Notes: generated by a model not told the origin, from the sequence alone. DNA of 64,000 nucleotides from Rhodococcoides kyotonense (GCF_900188125.1 NZ_FZOW01000016.1:1-64000); one strand, 5' to 3'. Positions 1 to 9,426 are shown, numbered from the stretch's first letter. Made by a program: numbers and translations.

Positions 1-1395
1 CGTTGGGGTACAGGGCTGCGGCGACTGCGGGGTTGGCGGCGATGGCGTTCTCCAGTGCGGCGATGAGACTGTAGGAGCCGCGGTAGGTCCCACCCTCACT
101 CTGGCCCTCAGCCTGACCTTCACTGCTCGCCTGTGTCGAAAGCGTCTCGGCTGCAGCTAGTTTCGGGACCCCGAGGCCACGGCGGCGTCGGCCGCGTCCG
201 AGCGGATGGAAGGTCATATGGTTCCCGGTGCTCAGGTGTCGCGTGGTGACGGGACCGTCGCCCTCGCGATCCGCGCCCTGGCCCTTACTTCCCTCGCCCT
301 CGCCCCGACTTCCTGCGCCGTTGTCGTCTGTCTCGCTCTCGGCGTCGTCGCCGGATTCATCTTTTCCGGACTCGTCGTTGCCTGCAGAGTCATCCGGGGC
401 GGCGGCTGGGGTGTCGTGGTCTGGTGTGATGCCGAGTTCGTCGGCGATGTTGCGTGCTTCGGTGATGACGATCTGCCAGTCACTGTTGGCGGCGAGTTCG
501 CGGGCGTAGTGGGCGTCGATCAGGCCGTGCCCGGCCAGAAACGCGGGAAGATCGCTCAGGCCGGCGAGGGTGGCCAGGTCGATGGTGATCGAGGTGAGCG
601 GCACCCGACGATCGGGCAGTTCCCGCTTCGCGGTGCACGGGTGGTCGTCGTCGACCTCACAGGTGCACGCCAGATACTCCTCGCGCTGGATGCACGCGAT
701 GTAGGCGGCAGCGAGGCGTTGACTGCGGGTGCGGGGGTCGCGTGGGCAGAGTGTGGCCGCCATTTCGGTGATGGACTGCCAGCATGCGGCGGCGTCGGCG
801 GCTTCGAGGTTCGCTTCGATGGTGGCGATCAAGTCTTTGTCGCGGTAGCGGACTCCGGTGAGTTTCTTGAGGTCTTCGCGGGCTTCGGCGACTTCGTCGG
901 GTGCGGTGCGTTGGATGATGGCGGCGATTTCGGTGGCGAGCGGTCCCGGGGACAGGCGACGGGCAGCGGCGAGCACTTCTGTTTCGATACGTCCAGCGGC
1001 ACCAAGAGATATCGAATTGGTGACCCGGTAGATGGCGCGGACGCGGGCGAGGTCGAGTTCACCGGCCTCGAATGCGGCTTTGATCGCGGGTAGCCGCAGG
1101 CGGAGGTCCATGCCGATCTCGGCGAACGTGTCGGCGACGGTTTTGGAGCAGCCGAGGGCCTTCGCGGTTTCGGAGGCGGCGTAGTTGCCGGCGTCGGTGA
1201 TCAGATCCCCGATTTGGATGGTTTGGTGGATGCAGGAGTCCCAGATCTGGGCTGCGAGGGCGACTTTCCGGGCGCATGCCTGGTTCTCACGGACCGCCTT
1301 CTCCGACAGCTCGGCCAGCAGTGCGGTGTCGATGACCGGCTTCTTCTGCGGGCCGACATATTTCGCGAATGCGCTGCGTTGGTGGAACGCCATGG
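1..1395 (-). CDS. DUF222 (13E12-repeat) protein, probable HNH endonuclease, truncated by window edge
   Basis: The minus strand is open from the ATG at 1393-1395 to the window edge (464 codons, no stop). The translation has the DUF222 pattern: an alpha-helical N-terminal half (for example SLGAAGRIETEVLAAARRL), a short Cys-rich insert (ACTCEVDDDHPC) and then an acidic, low-complexity linker. Family members usually end in an HNH nuclease domain, which would lie outside the window; the paralogue at 16198-18186 keeps it. An SOS-like palindrome lies 24 bp upstream. In mycobacteria the 13E12-repeat genes include members of the LexA regulon, so damage induction is a reasonable inference. The cellular role of the family is not settled. 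Confidence 0.8.
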
Positions 1396-1418
1396 ATTCA
1401 AGCCCCCCGACTCGATTC

Positions 1419-1434
1419 GAACGTACTTTCGATT
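1419..1434. promoter_or_regulatory. Putative LexA/SOS box of the DUF222 gene
   Basis: TCGAACGTACTTTCGA matches the actinobacterial SOS box TCGAAC-N4-GTTCGA at 11 of 12 arm positions. It ends 24 bp before the ATG at 1395, where a promoter-proximal operator would be expected. Confidence 0.6.
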
Positions 1435-1913
1435 GTATCGGAGCGGTTCGGATCGGGCAACAGTTAATCCATTGCAGCGCACTGGTTTACGAAATTGTCC
1501 GCGTTATCACATGCCACCGACAGAAACCGAGGCAGTGACTGTGCGACCCCAGGCCGCTTCGTCGTCGCCGGGTAGTCGCCGGACCCGAAGAGACTCGGCC
1601 ACCGCACCTATGGTCGACCTCACTACACGCGGTCGGTGACAAGGTCCCACGTCCGTCACATGAGCGAAAGGACGCCTCGGCGCCACTACCGAAATCCAGG
1701 TTCCGACGTTCGGATGCGGCAAGCCCCATCGGTTGAGCAGGTCAAGGAAAATCCTTGGTCCACAACCAGAACAGAGCAAATCATCAGGATCCAGCAAAAA
1801 GGGACTGGCATCGCGTGACGAGGCCGCTAGAACATCGGCCGCTCGCCCCGCCCCCAGCCACCCAGCACCAATCTGCCCGATGCGAAGGAACGCAACCGAT
1901 TACTGTTCGACGA
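1435..1913. other. Gene-poor interval
   Basis: I see no convincing gene here. Short open frames exist on both strands (for example 1507-1797 minus) but lack a clear ribosome site or recognisable domain. The stretch presumably carries promoters for the flanking divergent genes. Confidence 0.4.
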
Positions 1914-2345
1914 GTGAAGAACCCGGACGCGAAAGCCCTTGTCGCAGTTGTCGTCGGCGCAGGCGCTCTCGTCGGTCTCGGCGCGGCGGTCGTCTGGCAC
2001 GTGGCAACCCCGGCGCGCGTTGGACCGGACGTCGAGTTCGGGTGGTTCGCGTACACCCGGATCCGCCCCTCCTGGTTCCCGGCTTCGCTGTACCTCGTCG
2101 GCGCGGGGATACTGATCGCAGTCGTCCTCGGTCGTTCCTCGTCGATTCCGGATTACGAATCCGTAGCGCCGCGCACCGATCCCGCGTCGGCATGGTCGCG
2201 CTGCTCGTCGCACTCGGCGGCGTGCTGGGCCTCGGCGCTGCAGCCGCGTGGGAGCACTGGCCCCCGCAGGAAGGCACGAGCATCGCCGCGCTCGTACCTA
2301 CCGATGCCGTCGGCGGCATCGACACATCGAGCTGCACGCCTCTGA
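1914..2345 (+). CDS. Small membrane protein, 5' half of a probable frameshifted gene
   Basis: From the GTG at 1914 the product begins with KNPDAKALVAVVV and has two predicted membrane helices (about residues 7-27 and 48-68, the second around SLYLVGAGILIAVVLG). After about 2180 this frame turns into Ser/Arg/Ala-rich sequence typical of a shadow frame, while the frame starting at 2192 becomes hydrophobic. Either two short genes overlap here or one four-helix membrane protein has lost a base near 2180-2192. The family is not recognised and the start is uncertain because no strong ribosome site is visible. Confidence 0.45.
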   Translation: MKNPDAKALVAVVVGAGALVGLGAAVVWHVATPARVGPDVEFGWFAYTRIRPSWFPASLYLVGAGILIAVVLGRSSSIPDYESVAPRTDPASAWSRCSSHSAACWASALQPRGSTGPRRKARASPRSYLPMPSAASTHRAARL

Positions 2346-2491
2346 CGACCTCATCGTTGTCCGACTACGCACACTCCGACCCGGAAATCGAACACCCCTG
2401 GCTCGTGTTTCCCGCCGGAGGAGCTCTCGTCGCAGGCGCCCTGGGACTGTCGTTGAGCCTGCGCGACCTACGGCTCACGTGGCGAGACTGA
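2192..2491 (+). CDS. Small membrane protein, 3' half of a probable frameshifted gene
   Basis: The frame starts at the ATG at 2192 (MVALLVALGGVLGLGAAAAW), has a hydrophilic loop with one Cys, and ends with a second helix (around WLVFPAGGALVAGALGLSLS) followed by an Arg-rich tail. The layout (helix, exposed loop, helix) parallels the upstream half, so this may be the rest of a four-helix protein or a separate translationally coupled gene. It ends immediately before the stop of the convergent TetR gene at 2492. Function unknown. Confidence 0.45.
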   Translation: MVALLVALGGVLGLGAAAAWEHWPPQEGTSIAALVPTDAVGGIDTSSCTPLTTSSLSDYAHSDPEIEHPWLVFPAGGALVAGALGLSLSLRDLRLTWRD

Positions 2492-3058
2492 CTACCGCCG
2501 CAACGACTCGAGCAATCGGTCCAACACCACGTGCGCATCGTGACGGTCCCGGGCACCCGCGTCGTCGCGGGCCAACCACAGTGCCGCCTCGTTCATCGCG
2601 CCGGACAACATGACCGCGGTAACGTCGTCGGCGCCCGACAGCTCGGCCAGACCCTCGCGCAGGAGGCGACCCGAATGCCGGGCGTCGGATTCCCTCCACG
2701 TCGCCCATCCCAGAACCGCGGGCCCGTCGATCAACAGGATCCTTCGGTGCGCGTCGGAACAGGCGGCGTCGACGAATGCGTGGCATCCCGCCACGAGCTG
2801 ATCCCACGCATCGACCTGCCCATCGGCCGCGTCACCGACCACTGAGGCGACCGACGCTGCCACGTCGTCCAGTACAGCCGCGAACAGGCCGTTCTTGCTC
2901 TTGAAGTGATGATAAACCGCGCCGCGCGTCATCTCCGCTTGCGCTGCAACATCTTCCAGCCCTACGCCCGCAAAGCCCCGCTCGGCGAACATGTCGCGAG
3001 CGATGTCGAGCAAATGCGTCGTCGTCGCCGCGCTCTGTTCTTTCTTCGTCGGACTCAT
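2492..3058 (-). CDS. TetR/AcrR-family transcriptional repressor
   Basis: This 188-residue protein has a classic TetR N-terminal helix-turn-helix at about residues 33-52 (GLEDVAAQAEMTRGAVYHHF) and a helical ligand-binding C-terminal half. I chose the ATG at 3058 because GGGAGGAG lies just upstream and homology begins there; the longer open frame runs through the operator. It is divergent from the VOC gene at 3144, with two inverted repeats in the 85 bp between them, so it probably represses both itself and that gene. The inducer is unknown. Confidence 0.88.
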   Translation of the reverse strand: MSPTKKEQSAATTTHLLDIARDMFAERGFAGVGLEDVAAQAEMTRGAVYHHFKSKNGLFAAVLDDVAASVASVVGDAADGQVDAWDQLVAGCHAFVDAACSDAHRRILLIDGPAVLGWATWRESDARHSGRLLREGLAELSGADDVTAVMLSGAMNEAALWLARDDAGARDRHDAHVVLDRLLESLRR

Positions 3059-3078
3059 GCGTCTCCTCCCTTGATACG

Positions 3079-3095
3079 TACACAGTGTATGTGTA
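3079..3095. promoter_or_regulatory. TetR operator candidate 1
   Basis: TACACA-GTGTA-TGTGTA is a perfect 6-5-6 inverted repeat in the divergent promoter region, 21 bp upstream of the TetR start codon. Confidence 0.55.
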
Positions 3096-3106
3096 TCTTC
3101 AAAACG

Positions 3107-3121
3107 CATACAGACAGTATG
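3107..3121. promoter_or_regulatory. TetR operator candidate 2
   Basis: CATAC-AGACA-GTATG is a perfect 5-5-5 inverted repeat. Its centre is 27 bp from that of the first repeat and it lies 22 bp upstream of the VOC start. The two repeats share the TAYAC/GTRTA core. Confidence 0.55.
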
Positions 3122-3143
3122 TATCCAACTGAAAGGGACCGTG

Positions 3144-3560
3144 ATGATCACCAGCTTCTACCCCGTCGTCATGACCGAGAACGTCCGGGCGACCGCGTCG
3201 TTCTACATCGACGTCCTGCAGTTCGAGACCACGTTCGACAGCGACTGGTACGTCAGCCTGCGACGTGATCCGAACGTCGAACTGGCCGTCCTCGACTCCT
3301 CGCACGAGACGGTCCCGCCGTCCTTGCGACACCCCGCCCGCGGCACCCTGCTGAACCTCGAGGTCGACGACGTCGATGCCGAATACGACCGCCTCGTCGT
3401 GCGCGGTGGAGCCACACCGCTGCGGGACATCCGCGACGAGGACTTCGGTCAACGCCATTTCATCCTCGCCGGACCCGACGGAGTCGGCATCGACATCATC
3501 ACCCCGATCACGCCGTCGGCCGAGTTCGCCGACAGTTACGCACCCGCCGTCTCCCAGTGA
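3144..3560 (+). CDS. VOC-family (glyoxalase/bleomycin-resistance fold) protein
   Basis: This 138-residue single-domain protein starts [19 protein letters not shown], the usual first beta strand and helix of the vicinal-oxygen-chelate fold. It ends with the strand pattern [22 protein letters not shown] five bases before the ATG at 3144 favours that start over the GTG at 3141. It is divergently paired with the TetR regulator, so it is probably inducible, perhaps for detoxification or drug binding. The substrate cannot be told from sequence. Confidence 0.82.
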   Translation: MITSFYPVVMTENVRATASFYIDVLQFETTFDSDWYVSLRRDPNVELAVLDSSHETVPPSLRHPARGTLLNLEVDDVDAEYDRLVVRGGATPLRDIRDEDFGQRHFILAGPDGVGIDIITPITPSAEFADSYAPAVSQ

Positions 3561-3587
3561 TCACGCGGGCGTGCAAGCATTTCGTAC

Positions 3588-4361
3588 ATGAGCACATTGG
3601 TCTGCTTTCACGCCCATCCCGACGACGAGGTCTTCAACACGGGCGGCGTCATGCGCCTCGCGGCCGACGCGGGGCATCGGGTCGTGTTGGTCACCGCAAC
3701 AGACGGCGCCCTCGGTGAATTTCCCGACGGCATCCTGACCGACGGCGAATCACTCGCCGGACGCCGCAAGCTCGAATTGAAGAGATCCGCCGACGCGCTC
3801 GGCGTCAGTCGGATCGTCATGTTGCACTACGCCGACTCCGGGATGGCAGGGACTCCCGAGAACGACATGCCCGACGCGTTCTGCAACGCCGATGTCGAGG
3901 AAGCCGCAGGCAAGCTTGCCGCGGTGCTGCAGGAAGAGAACGCCGACGTCGTCACCATCTACGACCCCAACGGCGGGTACGGGCACCCCGACCACATCCA
4001 GGTACACCACGTCGGGCTGCGCGCCGCCGAGATCGCAGGCACGAAGAACGTCTACGAGACGACGGCCAACCGCGATCACATGAAGGAACTCGTCAAGGCC
4101 AACCCCAATTGGGCCGAGGAGGACAATTCCCTCGATCTCGACACGTTCGGCCTGCCCGAATCCGAGATCACCACGATCGTCGACGTCAGCAGTGTCATGG
4201 ACGCGAAGCGTGCTGCCATGCTGGCCCACGAGACGCAGGTCGGCGATTTCGGACCCTTCCTCGAGATGCCGCTCGACACGCTCCAACAAGCATTCGGCCG
4301 CGAGTGGTTCCGACGCGTCGGCGCTGGTTCCGGCCTGACGGAGACGTCGCTGCCGTTGTGA
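3588..4361 (+). CDS. PIG-L family zinc-dependent deacetylase
   Basis: This 257-residue protein has the N-terminal metal-binding motif AHPDDE (residues 9-14) and the second motif GHPDH (about 132-136), both characteristic of GlcNAc-PI/LmbE-type de-N-acetylases such as MshB and Mca. Metal ligands appear intact. It likely hydrolyses an N-acyl or amide bond of a sugar or thiol conjugate; mycothiol metabolism is one possibility but the genes around it do not support a specific substrate. It lies upstream of and codirectional with the ABC exporter pair, separated by a strong palindrome. Confidence 0.82.
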   Translation: MSTLVCFHAHPDDEVFNTGGVMRLAADAGHRVVLVTATDGALGEFPDGILTDGESLAGRRKLELKRSADALGVSRIVMLHYADSGMAGTPENDMPDAFCNADVEEAAGKLAAVLQEENADVVTIYDPNGGYGHPDHIQVHHVGLRAAEIAGTKNVYETTANRDHMKELVKANPNWAEEDNSLDLDTFGLPESEITTIVDVSSVMDAKRAAMLAHETQVGDFGPFLEMPLDTLQQAFGREWFRRVGAGSGLTETSLPL

Positions 4362-4368
4362 CGGCAGT

Positions 4369-4400
4369 GCTTGCATGGCGCGTGCAAGCGCCATGCAAGC
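4369..4400. repeat. Perfect 12 bp inverted repeat between deacetylase and ABC genes
   Basis: GCTTGCATGGCG and CGCCATGCAAGC form perfect arms around an 8 bp centre that carries another TGCAAG core, so the heptamer TGCAAGC or its complement occurs three times. There is no T-run after it. It sits 22 bp before the ABC ATPase start, which fits an operator as well as a terminator. Confidence 0.6.
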
Positions 4401-4422
4401 GGGCAGGTGCACTGTTGCCGTC

Positions 4423-5367
4423 ATGACACCAGCTATCGAGGCAGTAGACCTCGTCAAGATGTTCGGCTCGCACCGCGCAGTGGACGGCGTATCGCTGACG
4501 GTTCCCGCGGGAGCCGTCTACGGCGTCCTCGGCCCCAACGGGGCAGGCAAGACCACCACCGTTCGCATGCTCGCCACACTCCTGCGTCCCGACGGCGGAT
4601 CGGCTCGAATCTTCGGGCACGACGTCGTCGCCGATTCCACGGCCGTTCGTTCGCTCGTCGGCGTGACGGGCCAGTACGCGTCCGTCGACGAGGACCTCTC
4701 GGCAACCGAGAACCTCATCGTCTTCTCCCGGCTGCTCGGACTGAGCCGTAAGGACAGTCGCCGTAAAGCCGCCGAACTTCTCGAGGAGTTCGGCCTGACC
4801 GAGGCCGCAACGAGGCCTCTGAAGAACTTCTCCGGCGGTATGCGTCGTCGACTCGACCTTGCCGCCAGTCTGATCGCCTCCCCTCCCCTTCTGTTCCTCG
4901 ACGAGCCCACCACCGGTCTCGACCCGCGCACCCGCGCGCAGATGTGGGACACGATCCGCAGACTCGTCGCACAGGGATCGACCGTGCTGCTGACGACCCA
5001 GTACCTCGACGAGGCCGATCAGCTGTGCGACCGGATCGCTGTCATCGACCGCGGCAAGGTCATCGCCGACGGCACTGCCGACGAACTGAAGGCGTCGGTC
5101 GGAACATCGTCACTGCAGTTGACACTCGTCGACGCGACGCAGTTCGACACGGCTCGTTCCATCGTCGCCGGGCAACTCGGCGTGGAGGTGTCGGCATCGG
5201 AATCCGGCCGCCTGACCGCGCCCATGAGCGACCCGTCGTACACTCCCGAAATTCTGATCCGACTGCGCGACAACGGTATCGCAGTCGACGAAATCACCGT
5301 CTCCAAGCCCAGCCTGGACGAGGTCTTCATGACCATCACCGGGCACGACACCATCGAGGCAGCATGA
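4423..5367 (+). CDS. Daunorubicin-resistance-type ABC exporter, ATPase subunit (DrrA-like)
   Basis: This 314-residue ATPase has Walker A GPNGAGKT (37-44), the ABC signature SGGMRRR and Walker B LLFLDEPTTGLDP, followed by a C-terminal extension ending in PSLDEVFMTITG, typical of DrrA-class exporters. The ATG at 4423 is preferred because the family begins at EAVDLVK; the open frame upstream passes through the palindrome. Its stop overlaps the start of the permease gene (ATGA), so the two are translationally coupled. Export of a hydrophobic compound or lipid is inferred. Confidence 0.88.
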   Translation: MTPAIEAVDLVKMFGSHRAVDGVSLTVPAGAVYGVLGPNGAGKTTTVRMLATLLRPDGGSARIFGHDVVADSTAVRSLVGVTGQYASVDEDLSATENLIVFSRLLGLSRKDSRRKAAELLEEFGLTEAATRPLKNFSGGMRRRLDLAASLIASPPLLFLDEPTTGLDPRTRAQMWDTIRRLVAQGSTVLLTTQYLDEADQLCDRIAVIDRGKVIADGTADELKASVGTSSLQLTLVDATQFDTARSIVAGQLGVEVSASESGRLTAPMSDPSYTPEILIRLRDNGIAVDEITVSKPSLDEVFMTITGHDTIEAA

Positions 5368-6188
5368 CCACCACACTCACGAAACCGGAACCTACTACCC
5401 GTGCGCTGAATCCTCAGCGCCACATCTCGATTCAGCAGTCACTGGAGAATTCGCTGACCATGGCGTACCGCGGACTGCTCAAGCTGAAGCACAACCCGGA
5501 ACAACTGTTCGACGTCGTGTTCCAGCCCGTCATCTTCACGTTGATGTTCAGCTACATCTTCGGCGGCGCGATCAGCGGAGACGTGAGTTCGTATCTCCCC
5601 CTGATCATCCCGGGCATCCTCGCACAGACCGTCATCACGACGTCCGTCGTCACCGGAACCCAGTTGCGTGAAGACATGGACAAGGGTGTGTTCGACAGAT
5701 TCAAATCCCTTCCTATCGCTCGCATCTCACCGCTGGCCGGCGCTCTGCTCGCCGACGTCGTGCGCTACTTCATCGCGACCGTCATCACGTTCTCGACGGG
5801 CTTCGCGATGGGGTATCGCCCCGAAGGCGGTGTGTTCGGCATCCTCGCCGCAGGCGCACTGGTCATCTTCACCGCGTGGGCGATCAGCTGGATCTTCGCT
5901 CTGATGGGCGTGCTGATGAGCAAAGCGTCCTCGGTGCAGGGTGTGTCGATGATGATTCTGTTCCCACTCACGTTCCTGTCCAACGCATTCGTGCCCGTCG
6001 ACACGATGCCGGGCTGGCTGCAGTCGTTCGTCAACGTCAATCCGGTGTCGCACTTGGTGACTGCCGTGCGTGAGCTCGCCAACAACGGGCACGCCGGCAT
6101 CCACGTCCTGTGGTCCCTGCTCGGAGCTGTCGTCGTGGTGGCCGTCGTCGCGCCGCTGACCGTCAAGGCCTACATGCGCAAGGCGTGA
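5364..6188 (+). CDS. ABC-2 type permease of the DrrAB-like exporter
   Basis: This 274-residue integral membrane protein has six predicted helices and the ABC-2 family stretch LPLIIPGILAQTVITTSVVTG, followed by DMDKGVFDRFKSLPIARISPL, seen in DrrB-type permeases. It starts at the ATG overlapping the ATPase stop. It ends 10 bp before the convergent stop of the large AfsR-type gene. Together with the upstream ATPase it should form a homodimeric exporter in the cytoplasmic membrane. Confidence 0.88.
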   Translation: MTTTLTKPEPTTRALNPQRHISIQQSLENSLTMAYRGLLKLKHNPEQLFDVVFQPVIFTLMFSYIFGGAISGDVSSYLPLIIPGILAQTVITTSVVTGTQLREDMDKGVFDRFKSLPIARISPLAGALLADVVRYFIATVITFSTGFAMGYRPEGGVFGILAAGALVIFTAWAISWIFALMGVLMSKASSVQGVSMMILFPLTFLSNAFVPVDTMPGWLQSFVNVNPVSHLVTAVRELANNGHAGIHVLWSLLGAVVVVAVVAPLTVKAYMRKA

Positions 6189-6198
6189 GCCCGAACCG

Positions 6199-9100
6199 TC
6201 AGGGCCGAAGCAGCTCGAGAATCTCGTCGAGCGCTTCGGCCCTCGTCGTATGTGCGACCCGAGCGACTGCGGCATCCACTGCGGCGGCCCCGAGGACGCG
6301 ACGCGCGGCATCGAGATGCAGTTCGGGTCTCATCGACGAATAATCCTGTCGTGCATACACTTTGACGGACAGAGCGATCAGCCTGACGCCACGGCCGCGA
6401 TCGCGTCCGGACTGCACGTCGAACGAACCGACTGCACAGGCGACCGATCCCAACTGCGGCAAGTCCCGAAACTCGGTACCACCGAGGCGGGCGAGCGACA
6501 CCGATTGCAGTACGACGACCGTATCCGCGATGCGATCCGCCGCACCGTACAGCGAGTGCGCCGCGACCGACGCGCTGGCCAACAGCGTCAGATACGGGTC
6601 GTTGTGACTGTCGTCGGAGAATCCCGCGATCTCTGTGGAACGACGGTACAGGGCGAGACCGGACTCGATGCGCCCCTCGGCGATGTCGGCCTCGGCGCGG
6701 GTCGCGGTGATCGATGCCATGCGCTGATCCTGCTGATCTGCATCGGCCGCGATGGCCGACTCACCGTCGACGCTCATCGCAGCGACGTCATCGATCAGCT
6801 TGCGGCCCTCGTCAATTCGGCCCGCCGCAATCAACGCGGCGCCTGCGAGTCCACGCATCTGTGCGCTCTCGTCGTAGGAATGCAGCTCCCACATCAGGTC
6901 CGCGGCGCGTGCGTAATGCGACACCGCCAGCTCGGAACGTCCGGACTGGCCGTGGATGCTGCCGAGGCTCTGCGACGCAGTCGCGATGCCCCAGACGTCA
7001 CCGCGATCGACGGCGATGGCATAGGCGACATCAGCGTCCTGCGCAGCCAGGTGCAGGTATCCGAAGTTCTCGGCGAGCGCGGCTCGAATCATGAACGCGG
7101 CACTGCGCACAGACGCATCGGACGCGCGAACGCCGTCGGCCAACCTCCTGGGGAGTCCGCGGCCGTCGGTGCGCCCGATCAGAACCTCGCCGACGAACCT
7201 CAATCCAGGTTCGACACCTGCACGCTCACGAAGACTGCGCCGCAAGCGAACTCGAACTCGCGCGGCATCTCTCACGCCTCCGCCGCGACCGACGTGCGCG
7301 AGCAGGACGACATGCGTGAGAACGACGTGATCGTCGTCGCCACCGAGAACGTCCTCCGGTGCGTCCATCATCCGAGGCGCCCAGTTGAGGACCTCGGTGT
7401 GGGCACCGCGCAGCGCCCAGAAGAAGGCCAGCGCCGCGAACAGGGCGTAGGCCTCGGGCCAGCAGGCTTTGTCGACTGCATGACGAAGAATGTCGAGCAG
7501 ATTGTCGTGATCGGCCTCGAGCAACCGAATCATCTCGATCTGATTCACTGCTCGATACCCGCCAGCGGCCGTGCGTGCGACGTCGGAGCCCCAGGCCAGC
7601 ATCCGGGCGCGCACCTCGGCGGCCTCGTCGTCGCCCAGTTGCTCTTCGCCGAATTCCCGAACCGTCTCGAGCATGTGATAGCGAACGTGATCGTTCTCGT
7701 CGACGACGGTCAGCAACGATTGCCGAACCAATCCGTCGAGCGCATCGGCGACGTCGTCGACTCCCTCGAAACCCGCGACCCGCTCGGCGGCATCGACGGT
7801 GAATCCCGCTGGGAATCCACATAATCGAGCCAACGCGCGTTGCTGCGAGAATTCCAGCAGGTTCCAGCTCCACTCGATCACCGCATGCAGCGTCCGGTGC
7901 CGCTCGGGACGTGTGCGATCACTACTACGCAGCAGCGCGAACCGATGCTCGAGCCTGGTGTTGATGTCCGCGACCGTCAGGCTGCGCACGCGAGCGGCCG
8001 CAAGCTCGATGGCCAATGGTAGGCCGTCGAGCGTGCGGCACAGGCGATTCACCTCGACGGGATCGAACGACGCGCCGGGCCGAACCGCTCGGGCCCGCGA
8101 GACGAACAATGTCGCTGCGGGAGAATCGATTCCACCAGCCGACAGCGGTGGCAACGGATACGCGGACTCGGACGTGATCGACATCGGCGCCCGAGACGTC
8201 GCCAGAACGGTCAACAACTCACTGGCGCCGACCAAGTCGTCGACGACCGAGGCCACGTCGTCGATCAGATGCTCACAGTTGTCGAGGATCAACAGAACAG
8301 GCTTGCCGGACAACGCCTCTCGGAGCCGCTCCCCCGCCGTCCGCATCCGACCGAGCCCGATACCACCGATCTTGAGGTCCGTCTCGCTGAGCCCGAGCGT
8401 TCCGCTGATCGTCGCGACGACATCCTGACCACTGCGTAACGACGCGAGTTCGACGAGGGCGACAGGCTTCGACGACGCTGCGCGCGAACCAATCTCGTTC
8501 GCCAGCCGCGTCTTGCCGCTTCCGCCGGGGCCGACGATGGTGGTCACCCGCGCGCGGGTCATGAGGTTCTCGATCGCGTCGATGTCCCGCTCGCGTCCGA
8601 TCAGGACGTTCGGCGACGCGCGCAACCCCACCGAGACCGGCGCGCGCGGTGCAGGCGGGGCCAGGATCTCCGCGTTCAACTCGATCAGCTCACCCGACGG
8701 GTCGGTTCCCAGCCGATCGGCGAGGCGTTCGCGCAGTTCGGCGAACACCGCCAACGCGTCATTGGACCGACCGAGCCCGTGCAGGCATCTCATCAGGTCG
8801 GCGGCGGCGGGCTCGTCGAGCGCATCCCGTGCGACAGCGCGACGGGCCGGCGCCAGCGCCCTCTCGAAGTCCTTCTTGCCCAGCAAGGCGGCGATCTCGA
8901 TCGCGTCGAGCGCATCCGCGGCCGCTCCCGCGCGTGCACGCAGGTCGTCGGCGAGAACGCCGTCGGGCAGGTCCGATCCCGGCTCGCCGCGCCACAGCAC
9001 GCGGGCCGCATCGACGAGCACCAGCGCGGCATCGTGACTGCCCGCCGCGAGTTCCGCACGGGCCTGTCCGACGCGCACCTCGGCGCACGTCAGATCCAAC

Positions 9101-9426
9101 TGCTCCGGCGTCGACACCAATCGGTACCCGGCAGGGCTGGTTTGGAGAGTTCCGGGCGGCAGAGCCGAGCGGAGCCGAGAGACCTGCGTCTGCAGCGCGT
9201 TCTTCGGGGCGCGCGGGCGCGCATCCGGCCACACGTCGTCGAGCAGGGCTCCGACGCTTCTGCTCTGCCCCGGCGCGCAGGCCAACGCGACGAGCAACGC
9301 ACGCGCGCGGGTTCCGGGAATCGAGACGAGGTCACCGTTCAGTCGGGTGCAGACAGGACCCAGCACGCCCACGTCGATTCGAGCGACGGGGGCGTCGACG
9401 TCGACAGCACGGGTATCGAGAGGCAC
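6199..9426 (-). CDS. AfsR/SARP-type regulator with BTAD and NTPase domains
   Basis: The product is 1075 residues. Residues about 18-105 look like an OmpR-type winged helix, 110-250 a bacterial transcriptional activator domain, 270-560 a STAND/NB-ARC-like ATPase (P-loop GPGGSGKTR at 299-307, Walker B VLLILDN near 377-383), and the rest helical TPR-like repeats. This is the AfsR-like large activator plan, so it probably integrates a signal and drives secondary or stress genes. The start is a GTG with no clear ribosome site. It is divergent from the Hsp70-like gene at 9589, a likely target. Residues around 680-740 are unusually Arg/Val-rich and may reflect a compensated double frameshift. Confidence 0.85.
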   Translation of the reverse strand: MPLDTRAVDVDAPVARIDVGVLGPVCTRLNGDLVSIPGTRARALLVALACAPGQSRSVGALLDDVWPDARPRAPKNALQTQVSRLRSALPPGTLQTSPAGYRLVSTPEQLDLTCAEVRVGQARAELAAGSHDAALVLVDAARVLWRGEPGSDLPDGVLADDLRARAGAAADALDAIEIAALLGKKDFERALAPARRAVARDALDEPAAADLMRCLHGLGRSNDALAVFAELRERLADRLGTDPSGELIELNAEILAPPAPRAPVSVGLRASPNVLIGRERDIDAIENLMTRARVTTIVGPGGSGKTRLANEIGSRAASSKPVALVELASLRSGQDVVATISGTLGLSETDLKIGGIGLGRMRTAGERLREALSGKPVLLILDNCEHLIDDVASVVDDLVGASELLTVLATSRAPMSITSESAYPLPPLSAGGIDSPAATLFVSRARAVRPGASFDPVEVNRLCRTLDGLPLAIELAAARVRSLTVADINTRLEHRFALLRSSDRTRPERHRTLHAVIEWSWNLLEFSQQRALARLCGFPAGFTVDAAERVAGFEGVDDVADALDGLVRQSLLTVVDENDHVRYHMLETVREFGEEQLGDDEAAEVRARMLAWGSDVARTAAGGYRAVNQIEMIRLLEADHDNLLDILRHAVDKACWPEAYALFAALAFFWALRGAHTEVLNWAPRMMDAPEDVLGGDDDHVVLTHVVLLAHVGRGGGVRDAARVRVRLRRSLRERAGVEPGLRFVGEVLIGRTDGRGLPRRLADGVRASDASVRSAAFMIRAALAENFGYLHLAAQDADVAYAIAVDRGDVWGIATASQSLGSIHGQSGRSELAVSHYARAADLMWELHSYDESAQMRGLAGAALIAAGRIDEGRKLIDDVAAMSVDGESAIAADADQQDQRMASITATRAEADIAEGRIESGLALYRRSTEIAGFSDDSHNDPYLTLLASASVAAHSLYGAADRIADTVVVLQSVSLARLGGTEFRDLPQLGSVACAVGSFDVQSGRDRGRGVRLIALSVKVYARQDYSSMRPELHLDAARRVLGAAAVDAAVARVAHTTRAEALDEILELLRP

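Noticed and set aside
206-1093. Long plus-strand frame of 295 codons
   Set aside because: It is antisense to the DUF222 gene, whose minus-strand translation matches a known family; the plus frame is Gly/Val/Asp-rich shadow sequence.
1507-1797. 96-codon minus-strand frame
   Set aside because: No ribosome site, no domain, and lies in an otherwise gene-free interval; kept only as part of the gap entry.
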